Source: an uncultured bacterium
GTDB lineage: Bacteria; Cyanobacteriota; Vampirovibrionia; Gastranaerophilales; Gastranaerophilaceae
DNA length: 64,000 nt
Reading direction: 5' to 3'
Assembly (NCBI GenBank): GCA_958366705.1
Contig: CATXCB010000001.1
Location: forward strand, 124,001 to 188,000
Of this stretch, positions 36,862 to 44,935 are shown piece after piece. Both the position numbers and the translations under genes were made by a program. The notes beneath the pieces were generated by a model, which did no database searches, was not told the origin of the DNA, and saw nothing but the letters and a program-made list of their open reading frames with translations. How positions within the stretch are numbered: the stretch's first letter is position 1; every line of letters starts with the position of its first letter.

Positions 36862-38541
36862 TTAAATGATTTGAACCCTTTTATCATCGACAATTTCAAC
36901 CGGCTGGTTTAGTTTTTTGATATAATCGCATGCTAATTTGTTTTTGTCCATTTCAAATTTTTGGATAACAAATTCAGGATGTTTATTGCTTTCTAAATAG
37001 CCGTCTCCGCCGGTTGCAAAGAAGTCATCTGCTGCAACTGTATATTTTTTGTTAGGGTCAGGGTTATTTACATCAATTTTATGTACCTGATTATTTTTGT
37101 CAATAAATTCAAGCTCCAGTAATTCACCTTGTTTATTGGCTTTGTATTTTAAGCCGGAAACTAGCAATATCCCTGGTTTGTTTGAGCTTCTAGGTATAGA
37201 TTTACATCCCACTTTAATTGAATCTACAATTTGTTTTTCTGTTAACCCAAGAATCATCATATGATCTTCAAACGGGGTTATATCAGAAATTAATCTTGTG
37301 TCAATTGGACCTTGAGAAAAACTTCCTCTAATGTTGCCTGCATTAAGAAGTGCAATATCAGTGCCAAGTTCGCTTCTCATTGCATCAGCAATCATATTTC
37401 CGTGAGGATTGTTTTCAATAAGTCTTTTAACTGGAGGTTCAACTGCAGCTTTCACTCTGCCGATAACTTCTGGTTTTCCTAAAATATTTTCAACAGAATC
37501 TTTGATAAATAATGGGCGATTATATGCTCTTGTTTTTATTACGTTATTTTGGGCTTTTTTTATAACGCCATTTTCGTCGAAATCAACATTTAAGATTCCA
37601 ACAGTTTCACCATCTTTGCCAGCCTGCGTGATAATTGTTGGTTCTCCGGATTTTGAGTAGAATAAATTTTTGCCTTCTTTAATTCCTTCTATCAAGTCAT
37701 GCGTATGTGCTGCAAAAATTATATCAATTCCGGTTGTTTCTTTAGCAAGTTTTATATCGTTTTTTGTGCCCTCATGCGAAAGGACTACGATTTTATTAAT
37801 GCCCTGTTCTTTTAATTTATCAACTTCTTTTTGAACAAGTTTTCTTGTTGTTTCTGCATCTGAAACCTGGATATCTTTCATCGTGTTGTTCATTTTTACA
37901 CGTTCTTTCATATCAGGAGGTGCAATTCCGATAAGTCCGTATTTTTCACCGTCTTTTTCAACAATAGTTGATTTTTCTATTCTGCCGGAAAGTGGTGAAT
38001 TTTTATCAATTTCAATATTTACGGCCAACATTTTATATTTTGCATCACTCAAAAGTTTTGCCAGATTTCCTGGTTCGACAACATCAAGCTCATGATTACC
38101 AAGAGCAGATGCAATAAATCCGCTCCAGTTCAAAAATTTGTCGGCAACCTGATTGTGAGTATAATTGGCGCCTAAGATTATGTCTCCGGAAGATACTTTG
38201 AATTTTGAAATGTTGCCGGTTGTATTTGACCAGAATCCTGGTGCGACTTCAGAAGAATTAGTTTTATCAAACTCTTTTGTCATGTTATAAATTCGTTCCA
38301 TATTTGTCATTTTTCCATGGACGTCATTTACATAGAACCAGCTGGTATGTGTTAGCTTAGGTTCAGAGTTTGTTTTTGTATATACCGGAATAGTTTTATC
38401 AGGATAAATTGCAGTTGTGTATTCTTTAGTTTGCGGGGTGTTTTCTAATTGAGATTTATCAGGAATTTGTTTTTGTTTTGGTAACAGATTTCCTGATGTA
38501 TTTATCGTTGCAGATTGGTTAATATTTGGTACGTTTATCAT
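36862..38541 (-). CDS. 5'-nucleotidase / UshA-family metallophosphoesterase
   Basis: The N-terminal metallophosphoesterase domain starts about residue 65 with YVNDVHGKM, then SGDIILG, GNHELD, LSHEGTKND and AAHTHD. The C-terminal 5'-nucleotidase domain contains HGNMIADAMR, LNAGNIRG, and FFATGGDGY for substrate stacking. UshA-like enzymes hydrolyse extracytoplasmic nucleotides, yet no Sec signal peptide is present; residues 1-60 are polar, rich in Asn, Thr, Pro and Gln. Export by another route is possible. RBS AAAAGG precedes ATG 38541. Confidence 0.9.
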   Translation of the reverse strand: MINVPNINQSATINTSGNLLPKQKQIPDKSQLENTPQTKEYTTAIYPDKTIPVYTKTNSEPKLTHTSWFYVNDVHGKMTNMERIYNMTKEFDKTNSSEVAPGFWSNTTGNISKFKVSSGDIILGANYTHNQVADKFLNWSGFIASALGNHELDVVEPGNLAKLLSDAKYKMLAVNIEIDKNSPLSGRIEKSTIVEKDGEKYGLIGIAPPDMKERVKMNNTMKDIQVSDAETTRKLVQKEVDKLKEQGINKIVVLSHEGTKNDIKLAKETTGIDIIFAAHTHDLIEGIKEGKNLFYSKSGEPTIITQAGKDGETVGILNVDFDENGVIKKAQNNVIKTRAYNRPLFIKDSVENILGKPEVIGRVKAAVEPPVKRLIENNPHGNMIADAMRSELGTDIALLNAGNIRGSFSQGPIDTRLISDITPFEDHMMILGLTEKQIVDSIKVGCKSIPRSSNKPGILLVSGLKYKANKQGELLELEFIDKNNQVHKIDVNNPDPNKKYTVAADDFFATGGDGYLESNKHPEFVIQKFEMDKNKLACDYIKKLNQPVEIVDDKRVQII

Positions 38542-38613
38542 ATTCTACCTTTTATTTTTTATTGTAATAAAAACTTCTGAATAATATTTTTTGCTTATTT
38601 CTGTTTGCTTTTT

Positions 38614-39996
38614 CTAAGCGGCTTGTTTCATTTCTTTGTACATATTTATTCCCTCTACCCAGTTAGGAATAATATTTAAATCATTTTCGACAATATGCTG
38701 AGGCAAAGCTGCATGATGGATTTTAGGCAGTAAATAATCTTCAGAGTATTCTATAGGCTTTGTAATATTATCGTCAGTATCATTGCATATAAACGTCATT
38801 TTTCCGTTATTGTCAATTTTATAGCCGACGATAGTTATTTCATGACCATTAACAATGACATTATTTGCATCGGTTTGTGTATATCCGATAATAACATTTT
38901 CGCCTTCATTTAAAGCTTCTACCAGGTGTCTTTTCATTGTTCCAAAATCTGTTTCGTATCCGATAAGTCTTGCATTTTCATCAACGGTTTGATAGGTTAC
39001 AGATAGTATATTTTTATCAAATACAACAGATTCTGTGAATGTTTTTTCAAATTCTATTAAACCTTTGTCATTTTGATTGAATTTCCCTGCTCTTTTGTCT
39101 GTTAGAGAATTATAGGATTGCTGTGAACCCACCTGCATAAATGTTGACTGCATTAAAACATCAAGCGGAGTTCTTTCGTAAGAATCTTTATGAGTTGTTT
39201 GAATTTGGGCTCTTAAAATTGCATTCTTATCAGGTGCAAATTTAAGTGTTGCATTATTATAATCTTTCATTTCATAAGGTATTTCGAATGCATTTAACAG
39301 CCAAACTGCATTTAAGGTGTTATCTGCAAGATTTTTTAGTCCTATTGTTTTAGTTACGCACATTTGAGGCGAGCTTAATTCCTGTGCAAATCTTGCAAAT
39401 TCTGCAGGCATTTGTTTGGCAAGTTTGAATTCCGTACTGGCTGCAACACATGTTCCGGAATGTTCGACATGTATGTCGTTTTCTCCTTTATATATATCAA
39501 CCAGATTTGATTTTGAAGCATTATTGGCAGCTATTGCTTTTGATTTATATTCGTTTGGTATATCTCCGAATTGCTGCGTAATTAGATATGGATAAGCAAT
39601 AGTTGCAATTGTGTTTTTTAAAATAATATCAGAATTTAAGCCTTCAGCTCTTGGCTGCGATGTGATTTTATATAAGTTATCAAGAACAGAGCTTTTATCA
39701 TTTGAGTTTGAATTTAGCAAAATTCCATTTTTAAGCAGTAATTCCATGACTTTTCTGCCGTTTCTGTCAAGTCTAGCATTTATTGCTGTAAATTTGTTCT
39801 TTTCGTCTTTTGTGCTTAATTCTGTTTTTAAATAAATATTTTGTGGTTGTTGCGGCATTATTACTGTATTTTTCCCAGCCGTAAAAGATGGGGCTGTTGT
39901 TTGATTATTAACATTAACTGCCCGTTGTGTATTTGTAACACTGTTAATTGTGTTATAATTATATTGCTGGATACAAGAATTTATTTTTTCTACCAT
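38614..39996 (-). CDS. Putative papain-like cysteine protease with disordered N terminus
   Basis: The start is ATG 39996 (MVEKINSCIQQYN), since the longer frame from 40131 adds an implausible hydrophobic stretch. Residues 1-60 are Asn/Thr/Gln-rich and contain PSFTAG (36-41). A Cys-His-Asn/Asp set is visible in papain-like order: C183 in SGTCVAAS, H385 in VNGHEITIVGYK and N405/D406 in ICNDTDD. No signal peptide is present. The fold assignment rests on these motifs only. It is next to the nucleotidase gene, which has a similar leaderless N terminus. Confidence 0.55.
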   Translation of the reverse strand: MVEKINSCIQQYNYNTINSVTNTQRAVNVNNQTTAPSFTAGKNTVIMPQQPQNIYLKTELSTKDEKNKFTAINARLDRNGRKVMELLLKNGILLNSNSNDKSSVLDNLYKITSQPRAEGLNSDIILKNTIATIAYPYLITQQFGDIPNEYKSKAIAANNASKSNLVDIYKGENDIHVEHSGTCVAASTEFKLAKQMPAEFARFAQELSSPQMCVTKTIGLKNLADNTLNAVWLLNAFEIPYEMKDYNNATLKFAPDKNAILRAQIQTTHKDSYERTPLDVLMQSTFMQVGSQQSYNSLTDKRAGKFNQNDKGLIEFEKTFTESVVFDKNILSVTYQTVDENARLIGYETDFGTMKRHLVEALNEGENVIIGYTQTDANNVIVNGHEITIVGYKIDNNGKMTFICNDTDDNITKPIEYSEDYLLPKIHHAALPQHIVENDLNIIPNWVEGINMYKEMKQAA

Positions 39997-40084
39997 ATTA
40001 CACCACAAGTATAATAAAAAATAAACGAGTAGAAAATTGCTAGAAAAAAGTTTTTTGTAAATAAATATTAAAAAGAAGGTATCA

Positions 40085-41089
40085 TTGATAAATTCAAAAA
40101 TCAAACCATTAACCAAAGAACAGATAGTCATATCAATAGATAGATTAACGCGATTTAAAAATACGGAAGTTAAGTATTTAAGGGTTTTTCGCGATATTCT
40201 GGTGAATAATTTAATTTCTCCTAAATTTAAAAAGTCAGATTTAGAAAAAATGAATTACAATGAATTGAGAAATTGGGCAGAATATATTATTAATTATTCA
40301 TTATACGCTCTTGGAAAAAATTTGAATGAAGACTATATAATTAATCAGCGTTTGTATGAATATGAGAACAGTGTTTATGAAAATGAAGAAAATGTGCAGA
40401 GTTTATTGAAAAATAAAATTAATTATAAAGCATGCCTTGAGTTTATAGATGAAAATTCTCCAAAAAATTTACGTTGGCTCAAGTCTTTAGGTTCTGTTAA
40501 AGATATTAGACTTGAAAGATATAATAAATCTTTAAGATTTCCGATAGAAAAAGTGGTGATAGCAGAGGGTGCAACCGAGGAAACTTTATTGCCGGAATTT
40601 GCAAAACGCTGCGGTTTTGATTTTGATAAAGAGGGAATTTATGTACTTTCTGCCGGTGGTAAAAATCAGGTAGTAAAGTTGTATTACCAGCTTATTGAGA
40701 GTCTGAGGCTCCCGATATTTGTTCTTCTCGATAAAGATGCAAAAGAGAATCTTGAAGAAATCAAGCCAAGATTGAGAGAGTGTGATAGTATTCACTTACT
40801 TCAATGCGGCGAGTTTGAAGACTTGCTGCCATTAGACCTTATAAAACGAACACTTAATTATGAATTAAATAATATTTCAATAATTGAAAATGAAATGTTT
40901 AATACAGAGGCTCCCCGTGTAAAAATTTTAGAGGAAGTTTTTAAAACCCGCGGTATGCATGAATTTAAAAAGGTAGAATTTGCCCAGATGGTAAAACGTA
41001 ATATAGTCTCAGAGACTGATATTTCGCCTGAAATCCGCGATATAATTGAAGAAATCCGAATTGTAAATTTAAATGTTACAAAAAAATGA
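40085..41089 (+). CDS. Stand-alone OLD-like TOPRIM-domain protein
   Basis: Residues about 155-245 form a TOPRIM domain as in OLD nucleases: VVIAEGATEETLLPEFA (metal-binding Glu), YVLSAGGKNQVVKLY, and PIFVLLDKDA (Asp pair). The N-terminal 150 residues are helical, and the OLD ABC-ATPase half is absent. It may be a nuclease or a diverged RNA/DNA-binding protein. It starts at TTG 40085 with AGAAGG upstream. tRNA-Glu follows. A defence role is possible but not supported by neighbours. Confidence 0.7.
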   Translation: MINSKIKPLTKEQIVISIDRLTRFKNTEVKYLRVFRDILVNNLISPKFKKSDLEKMNYNELRNWAEYIINYSLYALGKNLNEDYIINQRLYEYENSVYENEENVQSLLKNKINYKACLEFIDENSPKNLRWLKSLGSVKDIRLERYNKSLRFPIEKVVIAEGATEETLLPEFAKRCGFDFDKEGIYVLSAGGKNQVVKLYYQLIESLRLPIFVLLDKDAKENLEEIKPRLRECDSIHLLQCGEFEDLLPLDLIKRTLNYELNNISIIENEMFNTEAPRVKILEEVFKTRGMHEFKKVEFAQMVKRNIVSETDISPEIRDIIEEIRIVNLNVTKK

Positions 41090-41098
41090 ATGAAGTAG

Positions 41099-41127
41099 TT
41101 GACATTTAAATTTTTTCAAGATAAAAT
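41099..41127 (+). promoter_or_regulatory. Consensus promoter of tRNA-Glu
   Basis: TTGACA (41099-41104), 17-bp spacer, TAAAAT (41122-41127), about 20 bp before the tRNA. Confidence 0.8.
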
Positions 41128-41146
41128 AAATCTTGTCAAAACACTA

Positions 41147-41222
41147 GCCCCCATCGTCTAGAGGCCTAGGACAACACCCTTTCACGGTGTAGACAGCGAT
41201 TCGAATTCGCTTGGGGGTACCA
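41147..41222 (+). tRNA. tRNA-Glu (UUC)
   Basis: A 76-nt cloverleaf: acceptor GCCCCCA with TGGGGGT (closing G-U pair), D arm with GTCTAGAGGCCTAGGAC, anticodon stem ACACC/GGTGT around loop CTTTCAC (anticodon TTC), T arm AGCGA TTCGAAT TCGCT, discriminator A and an encoded CCA. The sequence style is strongly cyanobacterial. tRNA-Glu supplies translation and, through glutamyl-tRNA reductase where present, tetrapyrroles. Confidence 0.97.
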
Positions 41223-41231
41223 TTTTAAAAT

Positions 41232-41255
41232 CAGGAGGCATAAGCCTCCTTTTTT
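41232..41255 (+). terminator. Terminator after tRNA-Glu
   Basis: AGGAGGC (41233-41239) pairs with GCCTCCT (41244-41250) around loop ATAA, then five T residues. Confidence 0.9.
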
Positions 41256-41344
41256 AATACAAAATTTAGCTACAGATTCGGTTGTAAACAAATGCGGCAG
41301 AGTAAATTTTACTCTGCCGCATAAAGGTCATCTTTAATTTTCTA

Positions 41345-42316
41345 TTATTGCCATTTTGTATTTAGTTTTAGTGCTTTTGGAATAACGTTTTCTTTTCCTC
41401 TTACTTTATAATATTTTTTTAGTGTAGGATTTATTATGCAGTAGCCTGAGTTGCAATTTGTATTTAACCAGGTTTCTATGCATAAAGCGTTTTTGTTTTT
41501 GCACGGCTGAGGTTTTGTTTCCTCACGGTCGGAAGTTAAATCTTGTTCAATTTGCTGACTATCTTCGCTTGTTTTAGCTTTTTCTTCCGGGTGTAAGATA
41601 AAAGATTGTTCTAATTGTTCTTTTACTTTATTAAATTCTTCTTCAATGTAATTTTTATTGTTATCGGATAGTTCGGATTGTTCTTTCTGCCAGTATATAA
41701 TATTTTTAGAACTTGTTAGAAAGTCATAATGTCTGTCTTGCGGAGCTGTACTTTCATAAACTTCTTGCGGAATAGTTAGTTCTGTAGATGTGAATATGGA
41801 ATAATATGGTTCTATAATCGTTTCTTTCATTTTTTTATTGTATGCAAGTACCATTACAAGTAGTGCAATAATTGCGAGGCCTATGCTAAATAAATATAAG
41901 CAGGCTTTCACCCATTTCTTTTGTGCATTGTTAAAATCTTCTTCATTTTTATATTGAATTTCTTCCCAAGCCCACTGATTTCCTTTCATCCCTGCCCATA
42001 TGCACATTATTATGCCTGCAATAAAACCGTATGGGATTAAAAAAAGAACCGGTATTGCAAGTAATATCCATTTTTTGTATTTAAGACCCCATATCCAGTT
42101 GAATAAAAATGCACCCCAGTTGAATTTGCATGCTATTGAATCTGGAGCTTTTTCACCTGTTCCGGAGTTATTGTCATGCTTAACAATGAATACTTTCTTT
42201 TCTTCGGTTGTTTCTATCGTTATTTTATCAAGAAAATTTTCTACAGAGATTTTGTCATTATTGTAATTGTTATTCTGGTTATCGGATTGATTGAAATTAT
42301 CGTCAGATATTGGCAT
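41345..42316 (-). CDS. Membrane protein with DUF2628-like N-terminal half
   Basis: The 323-residue protein has a polar Asn-rich N terminus, then FNWGAFLFNWIWGLKYKKW followed by two or three membrane helices (about 90-170), a pattern like DUF2628 proteins. The C-terminal 140 residues are charged, extracytoplasmic or cytosolic, with CKNKNALCIETWLNTNC suggesting disulfides and thus export. Function unknown. Confidence 0.6.
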   Translation of the reverse strand: MPISDDNFNQSDNQNNNYNNDKISVENFLDKITIETTEEKKVFIVKHDNNSGTGEKAPDSIACKFNWGAFLFNWIWGLKYKKWILLAIPVLFLIPYGFIAGIIMCIWAGMKGNQWAWEEIQYKNEEDFNNAQKKWVKACLYLFSIGLAIIALLVMVLAYNKKMKETIIEPYYSIFTSTELTIPQEVYESTAPQDRHYDFLTSSKNIIYWQKEQSELSDNNKNYIEEEFNKVKEQLEQSFILHPEEKAKTSEDSQQIEQDLTSDREETKPQPCKNKNALCIETWLNTNCNSGYCIINPTLKKYYKVRGKENVIPKALKLNTKWQ

Positions 42317-42420
42317 TAAAAATCTCCCATAATAAATCTATATGTACTATTATACAATACTTTCTTTTTTGTGCATACTGTAAATTCAAATATGGCTATG
42401 AGTGCGGAAACACCGGGCTT

Positions 42421-42463
42421 GACTAGAAAATTACATTTCGTAAACTCAACTAATTTCCTAGTC
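42421..42463. repeat. Palindromic extragenic element
   Basis: GACTAGAAAATT (42421-42432) is the inverted partner of AATTTCCTAGTC (42452-42463), one mismatch in 12. It is followed by GGTTCAGGGTGACAG, the look of common dispersed palindromic repeats. Confidence 0.5.
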
Positions 42464-42586
42464 GGTTCAGGGTGACAGTTCTAGCTATGTTTAGTGTAAA
42501 ATGCTATATAAGTTCCAAGTTTTTACTATTGATTTTGTTAAATATTCATGTTAACATTTGTGCTGTAATTATATGAGGAATTAAAA

Positions 42587-42637
42587 ATGTTATTACAAAT
42601 CCGACGTAGCAGATATTGTTTTGAAGTCTTGTTTTAA
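42587..42637 (+). CDS. Leader peptide of an attenuator, 16 aa
   Basis: The mini-ORF MLLQIRRSRYCFEVLF starts at ATG 42587 behind GAGGAA (42575-42580) and stops at TAA 42635-42637. Its last codons form the first arm (42626-42639) of a perfect 14-bp inverted repeat that competes with a terminator hairpin. Three Arg codons (CGA CGT, AGA) cluster at positions 6, 7 and 9. Ribosome stalling at this cluster would leave arm 1 free. I found no known leader family to which it can be assigned. Confidence 0.55.
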   Translation: MLLQIRRSRYCFEVLF

Positions 42638-42703
42638 AAACAGGGTATCTGTTGTGTTGGAAATAAAGTTTTAAAACAAGACCTAAAAAAGGTCTTGTTT
42701 TTT
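42626..42703 (+). promoter_or_regulatory. Transcription attenuator: antiterminator and terminator
   Basis: Arm 1 GTCTTGTTTTAAAA (42626-42639) is perfectly complementary to arm 2 TTTTAAAACAAGAC (42669-42682). Arm 2 also pairs with arm 3 in the terminator AAACAAGACC / GGTCTTGTTT (42674-42683, 42691-42700) followed by Ts. The two structures are mutually exclusive, and arm 1 overlaps the leader stop codon. This is the classic layout of ribosome-mediated attenuation. Confidence 0.7.
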
Positions 42704-42784
42704 ATTGTTACAAAAGGTAAAAATAAATTGTAAAAAAGGCAATTAATATTTTTCCGCAAATTTAAAATAAAGGTGAAGGTTTAC

Positions 42785-42874
42785 ATGATTAACAACAAGA
42801 ATATTCGACGAAGCTCAACTGTGAAAGCGAATGCTCCAATCGTGAAATTAATGAATTTAATTTGGGGCTTGTAA
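42785..42874 (+). CDS. Second leader-like small ORF, 29 aa
   Basis: The ORF starts at ATG 42785 with GGTGAAGG as RBS and ends at TAA 42872-42874. It begins MINNKNIRRSSTVK and ends MNLIWGL. Like the first leader it contains IRRS near the N terminus. It ends 52 bp before the 446-residue protein's ATG, with a hairpin in between. It may be a small protein, or a second translation-dependent regulator of the downstream gene. Confidence 0.45.
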   Translation: MINNKNIRRSSTVKANAPIVKLMNLIWGL

Positions 42875-42887
42875 TACACAAGTTGAG

Positions 42888-42910
42888 ACAAAGTGTTTTG
42901 TACACTTTGT
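42888..42910 (+). promoter_or_regulatory. Hairpin just upstream of the 42927 gene's RBS
   Basis: ACAAAGTG (42888-42895) pairs perfectly with CACTTTGT (42903-42910) around a 7-nt loop; the AAGG of the RBS follows within a few bases. Confidence 0.5.
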
Positions 42911-42926
42911 ATAAGGATAAAGGAAA

Positions 42927-44267
42927 ATGATATCAAAAATTACAGCAAGTACAGTATACTCCACATTAGGAAACAATAGTTCTCTGGTTCCTTTAGCAAT
43001 AAAAGATATTGCAAACAGTTGCGGGTTAACAGCAGCTTCGTATATGTCAGGGGACGCAGTAGAGGGAAAAGATAGATTTATAGATGAGTTCGGAACTCAG
43101 GCAATTTGGCTTGGAGGACTTCCTGTTTTTAATAAAATATTTGAAAAACTTTTGTACACTCCGGCTAAGCTTGATTCAAAAGTTGACGCAAGAATATTGA
43201 AAAATTCTGAGATATTGAAAGCTGCACAGGAGTTTGCTCCAACAGAGGCGATAAAATCAAGTCTTGAACAAGTGGCGTCTCATCAAAAAACTTTTAAAAT
43301 GTTGACTGTTGCAAAATTTGCAGCTGCATCGATAGCAACAACATTAAGTTATCTAGGTTTAACAAAATTTAGACACAAATATACAGAAAATCAGATTAAA
43401 AAAGATTATTTTGAGAAACAAAAACATAAGCACATTACTTTTAAGGATAAAAATCCACAAAATATCCCATTTTCAGCGGCATTTTCGCAAGTTCATAATG
43501 TAAACAAAATTAATAAGAACGTAGCCTTTACAGGAGGAGTAGAGAATTTTATATTTGACCCTGTTAGAAATCTAATGCTTGTTGACGGTGCGATTACCGG
43601 AGAAAGACTTTCTCATGCAAGAAATCCTCAAGACTTTTTCGGGTATGTTATAAAAGAGGGAAGTTTTTGGGCATTTATGTATTTTGCCGGGCCATTGATT
43701 TCTAAGGCGCTGGAATTAAATGCAGAGAAAAAACATAACAAATCCATTGACTTAGATGCTAGAATTATTGAATCAGAGCAGTTTAAGGATGCGTTTAAAA
43801 ACGGAACTATTAAATCTCATTTAGAAGCATTTAAGGCTGCAGATAAGTCTGATGTTGATATATATAAGTTTGCAGTAAAATCTGCTAATACTCCAAATCA
43901 GGAAGCTAAGAATCTTGTTATAGAAATGGCAAAAAAATCAGATATTATCGAAATGGCAAAAGGTTCTGAAAAAGTAGATACAAGAAAGTATATAGATTTG
44001 AATAACTTAAGAGGAGTTGCACAAAAAATGGAAAAACTTCTCAATCAGTATGAAAGTTCAGGCGAATCTCTGGATGGATTTTTTGCTTCAGTCAGAAAAT
44101 TAAAAAGAACAGCTGTAATAAAGAATATAGGAGCGTGTATAGGAGCTCTTGGAGTAGCGGTTCCTGCAATAATGCTTCTAGTTAGACATTTTAGTCCTGA
44201 ATATCAGGTTAAAAAAGATATAGAAAAACAGCTGGAGGAATCTTTAGTAAAAAATAATTCAAAATAG
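42927..44267 (+). CDS. Hypothetical protein with VAFTG motif, 446 aa
   Basis: Weakly hydrophobic helices occur at about 55-75, 125-145, 235-255 and 400-425 (CIGALGVAVPAIMLLV), suggesting membrane association. VAFTG (199-203) matches a motif in other unknown proteins of the window. The remainder is charged and helical. No enzyme family is recognised. Its expression may be controlled by the attenuator and two leader ORFs upstream. The stop codon is followed at once by the perR promoter. Confidence 0.55.
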   Translation: MISKITASTVYSTLGNNSSLVPLAIKDIANSCGLTAASYMSGDAVEGKDRFIDEFGTQAIWLGGLPVFNKIFEKLLYTPAKLDSKVDARILKNSEILKAAQEFAPTEAIKSSLEQVASHQKTFKMLTVAKFAAASIATTLSYLGLTKFRHKYTENQIKKDYFEKQKHKHITFKDKNPQNIPFSAAFSQVHNVNKINKNVAFTGGVENFIFDPVRNLMLVDGAITGERLSHARNPQDFFGYVIKEGSFWAFMYFAGPLISKALELNAEKKHNKSIDLDARIIESEQFKDAFKNGTIKSHLEAFKAADKSDVDIYKFAVKSANTPNQEAKNLVIEMAKKSDIIEMAKGSEKVDTRKYIDLNNLRGVAQKMEKLLNQYESSGESLDGFFASVRKLKRTAVIKNIGACIGALGVAVPAIMLLVRHFSPEYQVKKDIEKQLEESLVKNNSK

Positions 44268-44296
44268 TTGACAAATTTGTTTAAACTGTATAAAAT
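44268..44296 (+). promoter_or_regulatory. Consensus promoter of perR-rubredoxin
   Basis: TTGACA (44268-44273) starts at the base after the previous stop codon; a 17-bp spacer leads to TAAAAT (44291-44296). Confidence 0.75.
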
Positions 44297-44310
44297 GATA
44301 ATAGTTATCA
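44296..44310. promoter_or_regulatory. Fur/PerR-type operator overlapping the promoter
   Basis: TGATAAT-A-GTTATCA is a 7-1-7 inverted repeat with one mismatch, like a PerR box. It overlaps the last base of the -10, a position suited to autorepression. Confidence 0.65.
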
Positions 44311-44325
44311 CTTTGGTAAAGCTAG

Positions 44326-44718
44326 ATGAATTATTCAAAACAAAGAGAAAAAATACTTGACGTATTAAAACATAATCCGATTCACCCGACAGCAGAAGCT
44401 TTGTTGGAATTTTTAAAACAAGAAAATTCCAATGTCGGTATAACGACTCTTTACAGAAACTTGAATCAATTAGCGGAAGCTGGTATGATAAAAAAAATTG
44501 ATGGTTTAGAAGTTTCTGCTCACTTTGATCACAATACATACGAGCATTATCATTTTATTTGTGAAAAATGTAAGCGGGTTTTCGATATACCATCAGGCGT
44601 AGCTCCGGAATTAATAAAAAATACCCGGGAGGCTACAGGATTTGAGGTAACAAGTCATGATATAGTATTTCATGGCATATGTAGTGAATGCAAAAAAAAT
44701 AGAAAGGAAAATGATTAA
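44326..44718 (+). CDS. perR: Fur-family regulator, PerR-like
   Basis: The 130-residue protein has the winged helix ([31 protein letters not shown]), the metal site [14 protein letters not shown], and two CxxC pairs (CEKC, CSEC) for structural zinc. VFDI carries Asp where Fur has Glu, the feature of PerR, and H20 aligns with the oxidisable His of PerR. The neighbouring rubredoxin gene and the 7-1-7 operator fit a peroxide-stress regulator. Fur or Zur cannot be fully excluded from sequence alone. Confidence 0.85.
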   Translation: MNYSKQREKILDVLKHNPIHPTAEALLEFLKQENSNVGITTLYRNLNQLAEAGMIKKIDGLEVSAHFDHNTYEHYHFICEKCKRVFDIPSGVAPELIKNTREATGFEVTSHDIVFHGICSECKKNRKEND

Positions 44719-44720
44719 TT

Positions 44721-44861
44721 ATGGAAAAATGGGTATGCACAGTTTGCGGTTATGTATATGATCCGGCAGAAAATGACAATGTAACTTTTGAAAATCTTCC
44801 AGAAGATTATGTTTGCCCGCTATGTGGTGTTGGTAAAGATCAATTTGAAAAAGAAGATTAA
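44721..44861 (+). CDS. Rubredoxin
   Basis: This 46-residue gene, too short for standard ORF cut-offs, begins at ATG 44721 two bases after the perR stop. Iron ligands are C6-x-x-C9 ([11 protein letters not shown]) and C32-x-x-C35 ([13 protein letters not shown]). Rubredoxin passes electrons to rubrerythrin or superoxide reductase in peroxide and superoxide removal in anaerobes, so the operon with PerR makes sense. It is slightly shorter than the usual 52 residues because the loop between the Cys pairs is reduced. Confidence 0.95.
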   Translation: MEKWVCTVCGYVYDPAENDNVTFENLPEDYVCPLCGVGKDQFEKED

Positions 44862-44880
44862 TCAATAATAAACATTAGAT

Positions 44881-44916
44881 AACGCGCGCGCTGCAAATTT
44901 TTGCAGTGCGCGCGTT
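44881..44916 (+). terminator. GC-rich hairpin after rubredoxin
   Basis: A 17-bp stem (44881-44897 with 44900-44916, one G-U pair, arm CGCGCGCGCTGCAAA) stands out in AT-rich DNA. Only a short T-run follows, so it may be a terminator of the perR operon or an extragenic palindrome. Confidence 0.55.
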
Positions 44917-44935
44917 TGTGTAATATAATTATATT

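Noticed and set aside
39997..40131. Hydrophobic N-terminal extension of the protease-like gene
   Set aside because: It reads through the RBS region and the divergent spacer; the conserved-looking start is ATG 39996. It could mimic a membrane anchor but is unlikely to be translated.
42785..42874. SpeFL-like ornithine-sensing leader
   Set aside because: Both peptides contain IRR followed by a small polar residue, but the rest of the ornithine-sensing sequence is absent and no polyamine gene follows.
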